64,000 bases of DNA from Petrotoga mexicana DSM 14811. GTDB lineage: Bacteria > Thermotogota > Thermotogae > Petrotogales > Petrotogaceae. The DNA is taken from assembly GCF_002895565.1 (NCBI RefSeq), contig NZ_AZRN01000032.1, positions 62,001 through 126,000 of the forward strand, given 5' to 3'. The notes beneath the pieces were generated by a model. The model worked only from the letters and a program-made list of their open reading frames with translations. It made no database searches and was not told the origin of the DNA. Numbering within the stretch: the stretch's first letter is position 1; every line of letters starts with the position of its first letter. Position numbers and translations under genes: made by a program. This document shows, piece by piece, positions 8,646 to 16,758 of this stretch.

Positions 8646-9728
8646 GTGCTTAAATTGGCTGTAATAGGTTGTGGAAGAATTGCTCAAAAAAAACACACAG
8701 AAGCGATCATAAAAAATTCTGATATTATTGAAAACGTGGCTGTTTGCGATTTAAAAGAAGAAAGAGCAGAACAATTTGCCGGTAAGGTAGAAAATTCTGG
8801 ATTAAACAAACCAGAAATATACACGGATTACAGTAAATTGTTGAAAAGAACCGATATAGATGCCGTGGCAATAGCCACCGAAAGTGGAAATCACTATGAA
8901 ATCACCATGGAAGCCATGCAAAACAACAAACATGTATTAGTGGAAAAACCAATGGCCCTATCAACAAAACATATGAACGAGATGATAGAGTTTGCAAAAA
9001 GGAAAAATTTAAAGTTAGGTGTTTGTTTTCAAAATCGGTTCAACCCACCTATACAAGAATTAAGAAAAAAAATTACAACAAATTCATTTGGAAGGATTCT
9101 CCACGGTCAAGCTTCCATTAGGTGGAATAGAAACGAAGAATATTATAAGCAAGCAAAATGGAGGGGCACTTGGGAATACGACGGGGGCACGTTGATGAAC
9201 CAATGTACGCACAATATAGACTTGCTATTGTGGAATATGGGCTCTGAAATAGATGAAATATACGGTGTTATTAAGAACTTCACGCATCCTTATATAGAAG
9301 CCGAGGATTTTGGAGGAGCAATAATAAAATTTAAAAACGGTTCCGTAGGAATTATAGAAGGGTCAGCAAATATATATCCAAAAAACTTGGAAGAAACTCT
9401 ATCGATATTTGGAGAAAAAGGCACAGTGGTTATCGGTGGTTTAGCGGTGAATAAGATAAAACATTGGAGATTTGAAGGAGAAGATGGACATCCATTTCAA
9501 AATCTCCCAGATCCTGATACGGTTTATGGGAGCGGGCACATTCCACTTTACAGAGATTTTTATCAATCGATAGAAGAAGATCGAGAACCTTTCATTAACG
9601 GTGACGAAGGGAAAAAGGCTGTAGAAGCTGTTTTGGGAATTTACAACTCTGCCCTTTTGGACAGACCTGTGAAATTTCCAATCGATTTTTCAACGATAGA
9701 AATGAAGGGGGATATAAAGTCAATCTAG
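8646..9728 (+). CDS. Gfo/Idh/MocA oxidoreductase (WbpB/WlbA-like UDP-GlcNAcA 3-dehydrogenase)
   Basis: This 360-residue NAD-dependent sugar oxidoreductase starts at GTG 8646 with AGGTGATATT upstream. The N-terminal Rossmann motif is AVIGCGRIAQKKH. HVLVEKPMAL (EKP motif) follows, then the substrate-site stretch GGTLMNQCTHNIDLLLW with the catalytic His of the family. Gene order aminotransferase / 6-dehydrogenase / this enzyme matches the WbpE, WbpA and WbpB activities of the UDP-ManNAc(3NAc)A pathway. No acetyltransferase (WbpD) or epimerase (WbpI) is present here, so the end product is uncertain. Confidence 0.87.
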   Translation: MLKLAVIGCGRIAQKKHTEAIIKNSDIIENVAVCDLKEERAEQFAGKVENSGLNKPEIYTDYSKLLKRTDIDAVAIATESGNHYEITMEAMQNNKHVLVEKPMALSTKHMNEMIEFAKRKNLKLGVCFQNRFNPPIQELRKKITTNSFGRILHGQASIRWNRNEEYYKQAKWRGTWEYDGGTLMNQCTHNIDLLLWNMGSEIDEIYGVIKNFTHPYIEAEDFGGAIIKFKNGSVGIIEGSANIYPKNLEETLSIFGEKGTVVIGGLAVNKIKHWRFEGEDGHPFQNLPDPDTVYGSGHIPLYRDFYQSIEEDREPFINGDEGKKAVEAVLGIYNSALLDRPVKFPIDFSTIEMKGDIKSI

Positions 9729-9765
9729 ATCTTGTCACAATCAAGATCTACCCCTTCTTCTTTTT
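9726..9765 (+). terminator. Hairpin after the nucleotide-sugar operon
   Basis: A perfect 9-bp stem TAGATCTTG / CAAGATCTA with a 7-base loop (9726-9750), followed by CCCCTTCTTCTTTTT. It lies between convergent genes. The U-run is imperfect, so strength is uncertain. Confidence 0.5.
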
Positions 9766-10832
9766 CACATATTGATTTCTATTCCTAAACCAGGTTTGTC
9801 CAAAAGAATTATTGTATCTCCTTTTACTTCAAATCCACCTTTTATTCCTTCAAATTCTTCATAATACATGAAGGAATCTAAATCAGCATCTGTTATATTT
9901 CTCTTAGCTGCGACTAAGCTTGCCCCCGCAGTAAGGGCCACCTTTGTTTCTACCATACATCCAACCATACAATTAATTCCAGCAGATTCTGCAATTGCGT
10001 TAATCTTTTCAGCTTCGTAAAGCCCTCCACTTTTCATCAGTTTTATGTTGATCATATCGGCACTATCTTTTTTCATTGCATGCATTGCATCATGAGCGTT
10101 ATGAACTGATTCATCTAAAATTATCTTCATATCAGCCTTTTTTCGCAAAAGTGCAGACCCATCAAAATCCCAATCGGCTAACGGCTGCTCAACGGCTTCA
10201 ACGTTGTAATTTTCTATCATTTTGATTGCGGTTAACGTATCGTGTATATTCCATCCTTGGTTGGCATCTATTTTCAATCTTACGTTATCTCCCACGCTAT
10301 TTCTTATTAGCCTGATAGCTTCAATGTCGTTTTTAAGATCAACGCCAGTTTTGATTTTTAATATATTAAATCCTTTATCTACGCTCTCTTTGGCTTCGTT
10401 TGCCATTTCTTGTGGTGCACCAATCCCTATCGTGATATCTGTTTGTACTTTGTTTTCAAATCCACCAAGAAGCTTATAAAGAGGTTCTTGCATCACTTTC
10501 CCTTTTATATCGTAGAGAGCGATATCAACCGCTGCTTTTGCTGCTGTATTTCCTGCAATTGCTTTGTTCAATATATAATGTATTCTTTCTATTGCGAGTG
10601 GATCCTGCCCTATTAATATTTCTTTGAATGTTTTAAGAACAAATGTTACACTATCGATACTTTCCCCCGTTACCGAACGAGAAGGAGTAGCTTCTCCAAA
10701 ACCGTAGTATCCTTCATCAGTAGTTATTTTTACAAGCACCGATTCACAATACTCCGTTGCTCCTCGCGAAATAACAAAAGGTTTTTTGAGTTTAATTTTG
10801 ATTTTTTCAAATTTTAAATCTGTTATTCTCAT
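9765..10832 (-). CDS. Dipeptide epimerase (enolase superfamily, L-Ala-D/L-Glu epimerase type)
   Basis: This protein of about 355 residues epimerises the second residue of dipeptides such as L-Ala-D-Glu from peptidoglycan turnover. Muconate-lactonising subgroup residues are all visible: the KxK pair in ILKIKTGV, metal ligands in IDANQGW, VEQP and LDESVH, and the second catalytic Lys in NIKLMKSGGL. I start at the ATG of MRITDLKF (10832), because the ATG 15 bases upstream lies inside the ribosome site GGGAGGT. It is 22 bp downstream of iadA in the same operon, which supports a role in dipeptide salvage. The exact dipeptide preference is not readable. Confidence 0.88.
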   Translation of the reverse strand: MRITDLKFEKIKIKLKKPFVISRGATEYCESVLVKITTDEGYYGFGEATPSRSVTGESIDSVTFVLKTFKEILIGQDPLAIERIHYILNKAIAGNTAAKAAVDIALYDIKGKVMQEPLYKLLGGFENKVQTDITIGIGAPQEMANEAKESVDKGFNILKIKTGVDLKNDIEAIRLIRNSVGDNVRLKIDANQGWNIHDTLTAIKMIENYNVEAVEQPLADWDFDGSALLRKKADMKIILDESVHNAHDAMHAMKKDSADMINIKLMKSGGLYEAEKINAIAESAGINCMVGCMVETKVALTAGASLVAAKRNITDADLDSFMYYEEFEGIKGGFEVKGDTIILLDKPGLGIEINM

Positions 10833-10854
10833 TTCTCTACCTCCCATTGGATTT

Positions 10855-11985
10855 TTAAATAGTTCGACCCCTTGCCATAACCTTTTTTATTTCCAGATTA
10901 CTTTTATCTAAGAACACTATATCGGCATCAAAGTTTTCTTTTATTTGGCCTTTGTTTTCTAATTTAAGAAAATTTGCAGGATTGATAGTGATAACCTTTA
11001 AAGCTTCTTCTAAAGGGATATCTTGTTGTAATACACAATCCTTAACCTCTTCAAAGAGTGTACCTACATCTGCTACTGTTAAACCTAAATAATTTCCTTT
11101 GTCATCGAACTGTGGTAAACTCCCCTGTCCATCGGATGAGAATGATATATTGTCAATACTTACCCCATCTTCCAACAAAAGTTTCAAAGCTTTAGATGGT
11201 TTTGATGGATCTTCTTTGTCTTTCTTTTTTGACGAACTAGTTGTGAAATCTATTCTTCCACCCATTTCTATAAAATTTTTACATGTTTTAAGAGCTTTTT
11301 CTCCCTTGTTCATGTGAGTTGGAAGGAACTGTGTAATAGGTAATTCTGAATTTTCAACAACATCTATCAATATTTGAATAAATTTTTCTCCTCTGCCAAC
11401 GTGAATATTTACAATGCCTGCCTTTTTTGATAAAATTCCGCCCACTCGAGCTTCTGAAGTCAATCTTATCAGTTCTTCTAAGGTTGGTTGGGAACCTCTA
11501 TGGTCTGAAATAGCGACTTCTCCAACACCTATTATTTCTTCAATGAAAACCAAATCGTCTATAATTCTGCCGGTAAAAGTTTTTATAGGAAAATGATAAG
11601 AACCCGTATACGTGTAGCAGCTTATTCCTTCTTGTTTTAATGCTTTTGCTTTTGCGATTAAGTTTTGCATACTTCGAGTTGCGTTGTCGGTTCCCAAAAC
11701 ACCTACTACGGTAGTAATTCCAGAATTTACTATCTTAGAAACAAATATCTCTGGGGTTCTTGTGCTGTATCCCCCTTCTCCACCTCCTCCTGTTATATGA
11801 ACGTGAGAGTCTATAAAACCTGGAACTACTATATAATCCTCAGCATCGATAATTTCAACTTTAAGATTAGAATTTAATTCTATCGAATCGACTAGTTCTA
11901 AGATTTTTTCTCCACCAATTAATATATCTTTTTTCCCTAAAGCTTTCGGTGAGTAAACCGTTGCATTCTTTATGAGGGTAAGCAA
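10855..11985 (-). CDS. iadA: Beta-aspartyl (isoaspartyl) dipeptidase, M38 family
   Basis: This 376-residue zinc amidohydrolase cleaves beta-Asp dipeptides that arise from isoaspartyl damage. The metal-binding DSHVHITGGGGEGG with the following TRTPE matches IadA closely. SDHRGSQPT and the late SSDGQGSLPQFDDKG (catalytic Asp region) are also characteristic. The start is TTG with AAGGAGAAG upstream. It heads a two-gene minus-strand operon with the dipeptide epimerase, suggesting joint recycling of unusual dipeptides. Confidence 0.9.
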   Translation of the reverse strand: MLTLIKNATVYSPKALGKKDILIGGEKILELVDSIELNSNLKVEIIDAEDYIVVPGFIDSHVHITGGGGEGGYSTRTPEIFVSKIVNSGITTVVGVLGTDNATRSMQNLIAKAKALKQEGISCYTYTGSYHFPIKTFTGRIIDDLVFIEEIIGVGEVAISDHRGSQPTLEELIRLTSEARVGGILSKKAGIVNIHVGRGEKFIQILIDVVENSELPITQFLPTHMNKGEKALKTCKNFIEMGGRIDFTTSSSKKKDKEDPSKPSKALKLLLEDGVSIDNISFSSDGQGSLPQFDDKGNYLGLTVADVGTLFEEVKDCVLQQDIPLEEALKVITINPANFLKLENKGQIKENFDADIVFLDKSNLEIKKVMARGRTI

Positions 11986-12026
11986 AATTCTTCTTCTCCT
12001 TTTCTATGATTATAATTTTTATTTCA

Positions 12027-12055
12027 ATCATGCCATAGAAATATTATAAAGTCAA
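12027..12055 (-). promoter_or_regulatory. Candidate promoter of the iadA-epimerase operon
   Basis: On the minus strand, TTGACT (plus 12050-12055) is separated by 17 bp from CATGAT (plus 12027-12032), about 40 bases before the iadA start. Confidence 0.5.
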
Positions 12056-12084
12056 GTTAACGCATTCTACCAATAATTTTTAAA

Positions 12085-12130
12085 TAAAAAACAAAAAGCT
12101 CAAAAATCCGAAAAAAGATTTTTGAGCTTT
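12085..12130 (-). terminator. Terminator downstream of tRNA-Pro
   Basis: A perfect 14-bp stem (AAAGCTCAAAAATC / GATTTTTGAGCTTT) with an 8-base loop. On the minus strand it is followed by TTGTTTTTTA. It lies just past the tRNA 3' end. Confidence 0.8.
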
Positions 12131-12152
12131 CAAAGAAAGAAAAGTTTGGTAA

Positions 12153-12228
12153 TGGTCGGGACGACTGGACTTGAACCAGCGACCTTTGGTTCCCGAAACC
12201 AACGCGCTACCAACTGCGCTACGCCCCG
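12153..12228 (-). tRNA. tRNA-Pro (anticodon CGG)
   Basis: The 76-nt cloverleaf reads on the minus strand. The acceptor stem CGGGGCG pairs with CGTCCCG (one G-U), followed by discriminator A and an encoded CCA. The D arm is GCGC-AGTTGGTA-GCGC. The anticodon stem TTGGT/ACCAA encloses loop TTCGGGA, giving anticodon CGG (codon CCG). The T arm GCTGG-TTCAAGT-CCAGT has the conserved TTC. It stands alone with its own terminator. Confidence 0.95.
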
Positions 12229-12399
12229 AATTCTTATTATTCCATAATTGATTTTATCATATTTTTGAATCGAAGTGAAGACTAATAAAAAAATTGAGAA
12301 ATAATAAATTGTCTAAATAATATAAGTGAAGTTGCTACAAACCATATATCCGTATATAATTTAACTATTGCGTTATAATAATTCATTTTATTGTTAATT

Positions 12400-12435
12400 T
12401 TAGGCACAGCTAACTCTTTTAAAAAATGTTATAAT
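12400..12435 (+). promoter_or_regulatory. feo promoter with DtxR/IdeR/MntR-like operator
   Basis: TTAGGcacaGCTAAC (12400-12414) matches both halves of the DtxR-family operator consensus TTAGGTTAGGCTAACCTAA. It covers the -35 region of a TATAAT box at 12430-12435, 34 bases ahead of the feoA start. Metal-loaded repressor would shut off feo transcription when iron is plentiful. The repressor gene is not in the window. Confidence 0.6.
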
Positions 12436-12468
12436 TGATATGAAATAATTGAAAGAGGTGATCATAAT

Positions 12469-12927
12469 TTGCTAATTCCTTTACACAACCTGTTTATTGG
12501 ACAGAAGGGAAAGATAGTGAGTTTAAACATTGAAGGAGAAAGTACTAAAAATCGTCTTATCGCAATGGGAATTACTCCAGGTAAATTTATAGAATTAGCC
12601 CATGTTTCTCCTTTTGGGGATCCTTTAGTATTTAAAATTGGAGAAAAAAAAGTAGTTTTAAGAAGGAGCGAAGCTTCTAGGATCATTGTAGATGTTCCTT
12701 ACAAAGTATTCAACCTTTTGGAAAGTGAAATTGGAAAATATGAAATTATCGATATTAAAGGCGGAAGGAATTTTGTAGAAGAAATGAAAAGTATGGGGTT
12801 GTATAAAGGAGTTAATATTAATTTAGTTAATAAGCTTGGGAATAGGATAATTATAGATGTTGATGGGAAAAAATACGAATTGGGCAGGGGAAGAGCTTCC
12901 AAGATATTTTGTAAAAAGGTGGAATAA
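12469..12927 (+). CDS. feoA: Tandem FeoA-domain protein
   Basis: This 152-residue protein has two FeoA (SH3-like) domains in one chain, about residues 4-75 and 79-151. Each has the FeoA pattern of a loop (KNRLIAMGITPGKFIELAHV; VEEMKSMGLYKGVNINLV) and a strand pair ending in LRRSEASRI or LGRGRASKI. FeoA is a small cytoplasmic partner of the FeoB iron channel; single-domain proteins of about 75 residues are usual. The start is TTG after GAAAGAGGTGAT. It is 3 bp from the next gene and is first in the feo operon. Confidence 0.9.
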   Translation: MLIPLHNLFIGQKGKIVSLNIEGESTKNRLIAMGITPGKFIELAHVSPFGDPLVFKIGEKKVVLRRSEASRIIVDVPYKVFNLLESEIGKYEIIDIKGGRNFVEEMKSMGLYKGVNINLVNKLGNRIIIDVDGKKYELGRGRASKIFCKKVE

Positions 12928-12930
12928 TTA

Positions 12931-13182
12931 ATGAATATATCGCTTATAGAAGAATACGTAAGAAATAATAAAGAAGTAGATATTTTGGAATTAAAAGAGA
13001 AATTTCACTTAAATCAAAGTGAAACGAATATTTTGATTCCTTTTTTAAGAATAATGGATGTTGAAATTAAAAAAATAAATAAAATAGAACCTGTATGTAA
13101 AAGTTGTCCATTGTCAGATAAATGTGGAAAAGGCCTGTTAAATAACTGTTATTATACTAATAACTCTACAAAACAAATTTAA
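12931..13182 (+). CDS. FeoC-like winged-helix protein with a Cys cluster
   Basis: This is an 83-residue protein between feoA and feoB. The N-terminal 50 residues look like a small winged helix (IEEYVRNNKEVDILELKEKF). The C-terminus has CKSCPLSDKCGKGLLNNC, four cysteines spaced C-x2-C-x5-C-x7-C. FeoC proteins have the same size, fold and an Fe-S-type Cys group near the wing, and sit in feo operons, but the Cys spacing differs from the enterobacterial form. A role as iron or redox sensor of FeoB is inferred from position and the Cys set. Confidence 0.6.
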   Translation: MNISLIEEYVRNNKEVDILELKEKFHLNQSETNILIPFLRIMDVEIKKINKIEPVCKSCPLSDKCGKGLLNNCYYTNNSTKQI

Positions 13183-13199
13183 TACAGGGAGGAGCTTGA

Positions 13200-15209
13200 A
13201 TGAGCAAGGATACCCTCAAAGATAACGTTGAAACCGTTGACAAGGAAGCTGAGATTTCAATAATTGGAAATCCTAACGTTGGAAAGACTTCTCTATTCAA
13301 CCTTTTAACGGGCACAAAACAATATGTTGCCAATTGGCCAGGGGTTACAGTAGAGAAGAAAATAGGAAGTTTTAAGTATAAAGGTAAAACCTTTAAATTA
13401 GTTGATCTTCCAGGTGTTTACACCCTTTCAGCTAAAAGTGAAGATGAGAGAGTTGCTAAAGATTACTTAATAAGTAATACTTCAGAGATAGTAATTGTCG
13501 TAGCAGATGCCTTGAACTTGGAAAGTTCTATGTTTTTATTGTTTCAACTTATAGAAATAGGCGTGAAGACTATTTTGGTTATAAACTCCGTAGATGAAGC
13601 TCGGGAAAAAGGACGAATCATCGATCCATCCCCGATTTCCAAAACTTTAAACATCCCTGTCATATTGACTTCCGCCAAGACAGGTGAAGGTAAGGAAGAA
13701 CTTTTAGAAGAAGCATATAAGCTTTCAAAAGAAAAAAATCTTACAAAAAAGAAAATAATGTATCCAGAAGAAATAGAGAATTTTATCAATTTTTTTCAAG
13801 ACAAAGTTTCAAAGTTTCCTAAAATAAGTTCAAAATATCAAAATTATATAGATAGTAGTTGGTTACCAATATATTTTTTAGAGTTTGGAAGTGAAGATTT
13901 AGAACTTCCCCAAGATTTTTTGACTGAGTTAAAAGAAAATTTTGATATAGAAGATCTTAAAAACAAATATTTAAATTGGAAGTTTAATTTCATTTCTTAT
14001 CTAGTTAGTTCTTCGATAATAAAAGAGGGTATAGACTGGTCTTTGAGAGATATTTTAGACCACGTTTTTACACATAAGATTTTGGGAATATTGATATATG
14101 TTTTTGCTTTGTTTGCAGTGTTTTCTCTAACATTCAGCCTCGCTCAACCGTTATCGGATTTGCTGGATTCGGCTTTTACTTTTTTGGGTAATTCTATCAG
14201 CGAATTTGTAACTATTCCTTGGTTGGAATCACTACTAGTTGATGGGGTTATAGCTGGCGTTGGTGGTGTTTTAGTTTTTATTCCACAGATTTTTATCTTA
14301 TTTTTCTTCTTAGGATTCTTGGAAGAATCGGGATATTTACCAAGGGCGGCCTTTTTAGTTGACAGAATTGCCAGGAATTTTGGATTAAGTGGTAGATCTT
14401 TTATGTCTATTATTTTAGGTTTTGGTTGTAACGTCCCAGCCATTATCTCTACTAAAACAATTGCCAGTAAAAAAGAAAGATTAGCTTTAATTCTTAGCCT
14501 TCCCTTTGCATCGTGTAGTGCAAGGTTACCCGTTTACATTCTTTTAATAAGTGCATTCTTTTCAACACACGCAGCCACTATAATGCTGCTAGTCTATTTA
14601 TCTAGTATAGCGTTAGTCTTAATATCCTCAAAATTTTTACAAAGATTCATTACCCAATCAGAAGATATCCCCTTCATCATAGAACTGCCGAGGTTTAGGC
14701 TGCCTACTTTAAAAAATTTATCCATTTATACATGGAACAGAGGAAAGCACTTTTTACAAAAAGCTGGAGGCATAATTTTAATAGCCACCGTACTAATTTG
14801 GCTTTTATCTTTCTTCCCTAATTTTGGAACAGATATAAACAGTAGTTTCGCCGCTTCTATAGGGAGAGTGTTTGAACCTTTAACCAATCACTTGGGATGG
14901 GATTGGAGAATAAACACCGGCTTGATTTTTGGTGTCGCCGCAAAAGAAATAGTTGTGTCTTCCTATGCCACAATTTTTAATGTTGGAGAAGGCTCTTTAA
15001 CCTATGCCTTACAAAATGCATTAACCCCAGCATCTGCTTTAGCACTCATATTCTTCGTTATGGCTTATATTCCTTGTTTTGCAACGTTAGCCACGATTAA
15101 AGCGGAGACAAATGGGTGGAGATGGGCTATTTTTAGTTTTATTTACACCACTGTCGTTGCTTATCTTATAGCTAATTTGGTGTTTTTTGTGGGAGGTATT
15201 TTCCTATGA
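13200..15209 (+). CDS. feoB: Ferrous iron transport protein B
   Basis: This 669-residue GTP-dependent Fe(II) uptake protein sits in the inner membrane. The G domain has G1 GNPNVGKTS (residues 23-31), the T-rich ANWPGVTVEKK switch (about 49-59), G3 DLPGVYTLS, and G4 as NSVDEAR, in the place of NxxD. A GDI-like helical linker follows. The membrane part has the Gate motifs with conserved Cys, GFGCNVPAI and IPCFATLATI, and PFASCSARLPVY. GGGAGG precedes the ATG at 13200. It is translationally coupled to the next membrane gene by ATGA. Confidence 0.96.
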   Translation: MSKDTLKDNVETVDKEAEISIIGNPNVGKTSLFNLLTGTKQYVANWPGVTVEKKIGSFKYKGKTFKLVDLPGVYTLSAKSEDERVAKDYLISNTSEIVIVVADALNLESSMFLLFQLIEIGVKTILVINSVDEAREKGRIIDPSPISKTLNIPVILTSAKTGEGKEELLEEAYKLSKEKNLTKKKIMYPEEIENFINFFQDKVSKFPKISSKYQNYIDSSWLPIYFLEFGSEDLELPQDFLTELKENFDIEDLKNKYLNWKFNFISYLVSSSIIKEGIDWSLRDILDHVFTHKILGILIYVFALFAVFSLTFSLAQPLSDLLDSAFTFLGNSISEFVTIPWLESLLVDGVIAGVGGVLVFIPQIFILFFFLGFLEESGYLPRAAFLVDRIARNFGLSGRSFMSIILGFGCNVPAIISTKTIASKKERLALILSLPFASCSARLPVYILLISAFFSTHAATIMLLVYLSSIALVLISSKFLQRFITQSEDIPFIIELPRFRLPTLKNLSIYTWNRGKHFLQKAGGIILIATVLIWLLSFFPNFGTDINSSFAASIGRVFEPLTNHLGWDWRINTGLIFGVAAKEIVVSSYATIFNVGEGSLTYALQNALTPASALALIFFVMAYIPCFATLATIKAETNGWRWAIFSFIYTTVVAYLIANLVFFVGGIFL

Positions 15210-15583
15210 AGCATAAAAACTTCACACTTTCTTTGATAGCAATATTATCGATTATTTTCATGTTGCTAAATATACAGAAAAACTTTTTCTACGTCTTTTC
15301 TTTTTTTGTTATATTTTTAATTTCGATCTACGGTTTTTCTAATGATAATAGAATATGGTATCATAAATCTGCCCATATAATAGTTTCTTCTTTTATCGGT
15401 CTATTTCTTTTAGCTTATGAAATCTTGGATATTTTGTTCACTATGCTTGCGGGTGAATTTTCTGAAATAAATTTAAATATTTATGTTATAATCTTTGGTA
15501 TACTAAGCATAACGATATTCTTTTTAGAATTGAGGTATCTAAGAAAAAAAAGAAATGAAGCATTGAATAAGGAGGAACGATAA
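15206..15583 (+). CDS. Small four-helix membrane protein, unknown
   Basis: This 125-residue protein overlaps feoB by 4 bp, so it is probably translated with it. Four hydrophobic segments (about residues 8-22, 26-43, 57-76 and 88-107) are followed by a basic tail RYLRKKRNEALNKEER. I recognise no family. The coupling suggests a link to iron transport, but the protein may only share the transcript; yqeY follows directly. Confidence 0.65.
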   Translation: MKHKNFTLSLIAILSIIFMLLNIQKNFFYVFSFFVIFLISIYGFSNDNRIWYHKSAHIIVSSFIGLFLLAYEILDILFTMLAGEFSEINLNIYVIIFGILSITIFFLELRYLRKKRNEALNKEER

Positions 15584-16024
15584 ATGTTAAAAGATATATT
15601 AAATAATGATTTAAAAAAATATATGAAAGAAAAAAATACCCTTGCTTTAAATGCGATTAGATCGATAATATCAGAGATTAAGAATAAAGAGGTTGAAAAA
15701 GGTTCTGAATTAACAGAGGAAGAAATAGTCCAGTTGATAAAAAAACAAATAAAAATGAGAGAAGATTCCATTGAACAATTCGAAAAAGCAGATAGGAAAG
15801 ATCTTGCTGAAAAAGAAAGAAAAGAAGTTGAGATCTTGCAAGATTACCTTCCTGAGCAGCTTTCTGACGAAGAATTGAGAAAAATAATAGAAGAAACTAT
15901 AAAGGAAGTTAATGCAACATCAAAAAAAGATTTTGGCAAAGTTATGAAATTAGTAATTCAAAAGGTTCAAGGAAGGGCCGATGGAAAGAAAATAAGTGAA
16001 ATACTGTCGACACTTTTAAATTAA
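15584..16024 (+). CDS. GatB/YqeY domain protein
   Basis: This 146-residue YqeY family protein resembles the C-terminal tRNA-binding domain of the amidotransferase GatB. Marks are LNAIRSIISEIKNKEVE, a helical KQIKMREDSIEQFEKADRKDLAEKE, ILQDYLPEQLSDEEL and the end GKVMKLVIQKVQGRADGKKISEI. AAGGAGG precedes the ATG. The role is unsettled in general; it is often encoded near rpsU, dnaG or replication genes. Confidence 0.9.
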   Translation: MLKDILNNDLKKYMKEKNTLALNAIRSIISEIKNKEVEKGSELTEEEIVQLIKKQIKMREDSIEQFEKADRKDLAEKERKEVEILQDYLPEQLSDEELRKIIEETIKEVNATSKKDFGKVMKLVIQKVQGRADGKKISEILSTLLN

Positions 16025-16048
16025 CATATAACTAATATGTGATATAAT
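16021..16048 (+). promoter_or_regulatory. Candidate promoter for the RnfB-like gene
   Basis: TTAACA (16021-16026, overlapping the yqeY stop), a 16-bp spacer and TATAAT (16043-16048), about 38 bases before the preferred start at 16086. Confidence 0.5.
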
Positions 16049-16085
16049 AATACTAGAAAGAATTTCTTTGGAGGTGTTTTTTGCA

Positions 16086-16442
16086 GTGCTCACAATAGTT
16101 TATTCGGTGTTATTATTAGGGATTTTAGGGTTTGCTTCCGGTACTTTTTTAGCATTTGCTGCAAAAAAATTTGAAGTAAAGGAAGATCCAAGAGAAGCCA
16201 TTGTTAGAGCAGTATTACCAGGTGTAGATTGTGGATCTTGTGGTTATCCTGGATGTTCAGCCTTCGCAAAGGCATTTGTCAAAGGTGAGGTTGGAAAAGA
16301 CGGTTGTGTTCCTGGCAAATCTCAAGGTGTCCCAGAACTTTTGGAGAAAATATCTAAGATGTCTGTTGACGAATTGAACAAAATATATGAAGAAAGCGGG
16401 GAAGACGATTCTAAAATTTTAAAACTACTAAAACAAAATTAA
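16086..16442 (+). CDS. RnfB-like Fe-S cluster protein, N-terminal-only form
   Basis: This protein of about 118 residues has an N-terminal membrane anchor (TIVYSVLLLGILGFASGTFLA) and one RnfB-type 4Fe-4S domain, LPGVDCGSCGYPGCSAFAKA followed by GCVPG. Full RnfB proteins continue with two ferredoxin-type clusters, absent here, and no other rnf genes are nearby. The start is placed at GTG 16086, because GGAGGTG at 16070 is the ribosome site; the upstream TTG in frame lies before it. A membrane-tethered electron carrier is the likely role. It may also be an isolated or shortened RnfB paralogue. Confidence 0.75.
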   Translation: MLTIVYSVLLLGILGFASGTFLAFAAKKFEVKEDPREAIVRAVLPGVDCGSCGYPGCSAFAKAFVKGEVGKDGCVPGKSQGVPELLEKISKMSVDELNKIYEESGEDDSKILKLLKQN

Positions 16443-16457
16443 AAAGGGGGGATCAAA

Positions 16458-16697
16458 TTGATCGATCCTATATCCTCTCAACAATACAAGCCACTTTATC
16501 TAAGTAGTTTTGATTATGGAAGTGATCAACTTCCGCACACGAGTAGTCAAAACATTAACCACAGTCCTACAATGTCCAAGGAAGAGATGGAAAAACTTTT
16601 ATCTTTTGTAATTTACAAACAAACTGGAATTTCGATGAAATTAGTTAGAACCGTTGGTGAACTGTATCAGGGTCAAAATTTAGATGTTTTAACGTAA
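16458..16697 (+). CDS. Small conserved-looking protein, unknown
   Basis: This 79-residue protein starts at TTG after AAGGGGGGATC. The first 35 residues are polar and rich in Ser/Gln/Tyr and probably disordered. The rest (SKEEMEKLLSFVIYKQTGIS and onward) forms one or two amphipathic helices. No signal peptide or membrane segment is present. It lies 15 bp after the RnfB-like gene and is followed by a strong terminator, so it probably closes that operon. I do not recognise a family. Confidence 0.6.
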   Translation: MIDPISSQQYKPLYLSSFDYGSDQLPHTSSQNINHSPTMSKEEMEKLLSFVIYKQTGISMKLVRTVGELYQGQNLDVLT

Positions 16698-16710
16698 GTA
16701 AAATTTTCAT

Positions 16711-16741
16711 AATTGCGGGCCAAGATTGCCCGCAATTTTAA
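16711..16741 (+). terminator. Rho-independent terminator
   Basis: A 9-bp perfect stem ATTGCGGGC / GCCCGCAAT with loop CAAGATT, followed by TTTA. It ends the transcript of the small genes at 16.1-16.7 kb. Confidence 0.75.
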
Positions 16742-16758
16742 ATAAAGGAGGATTTTCC

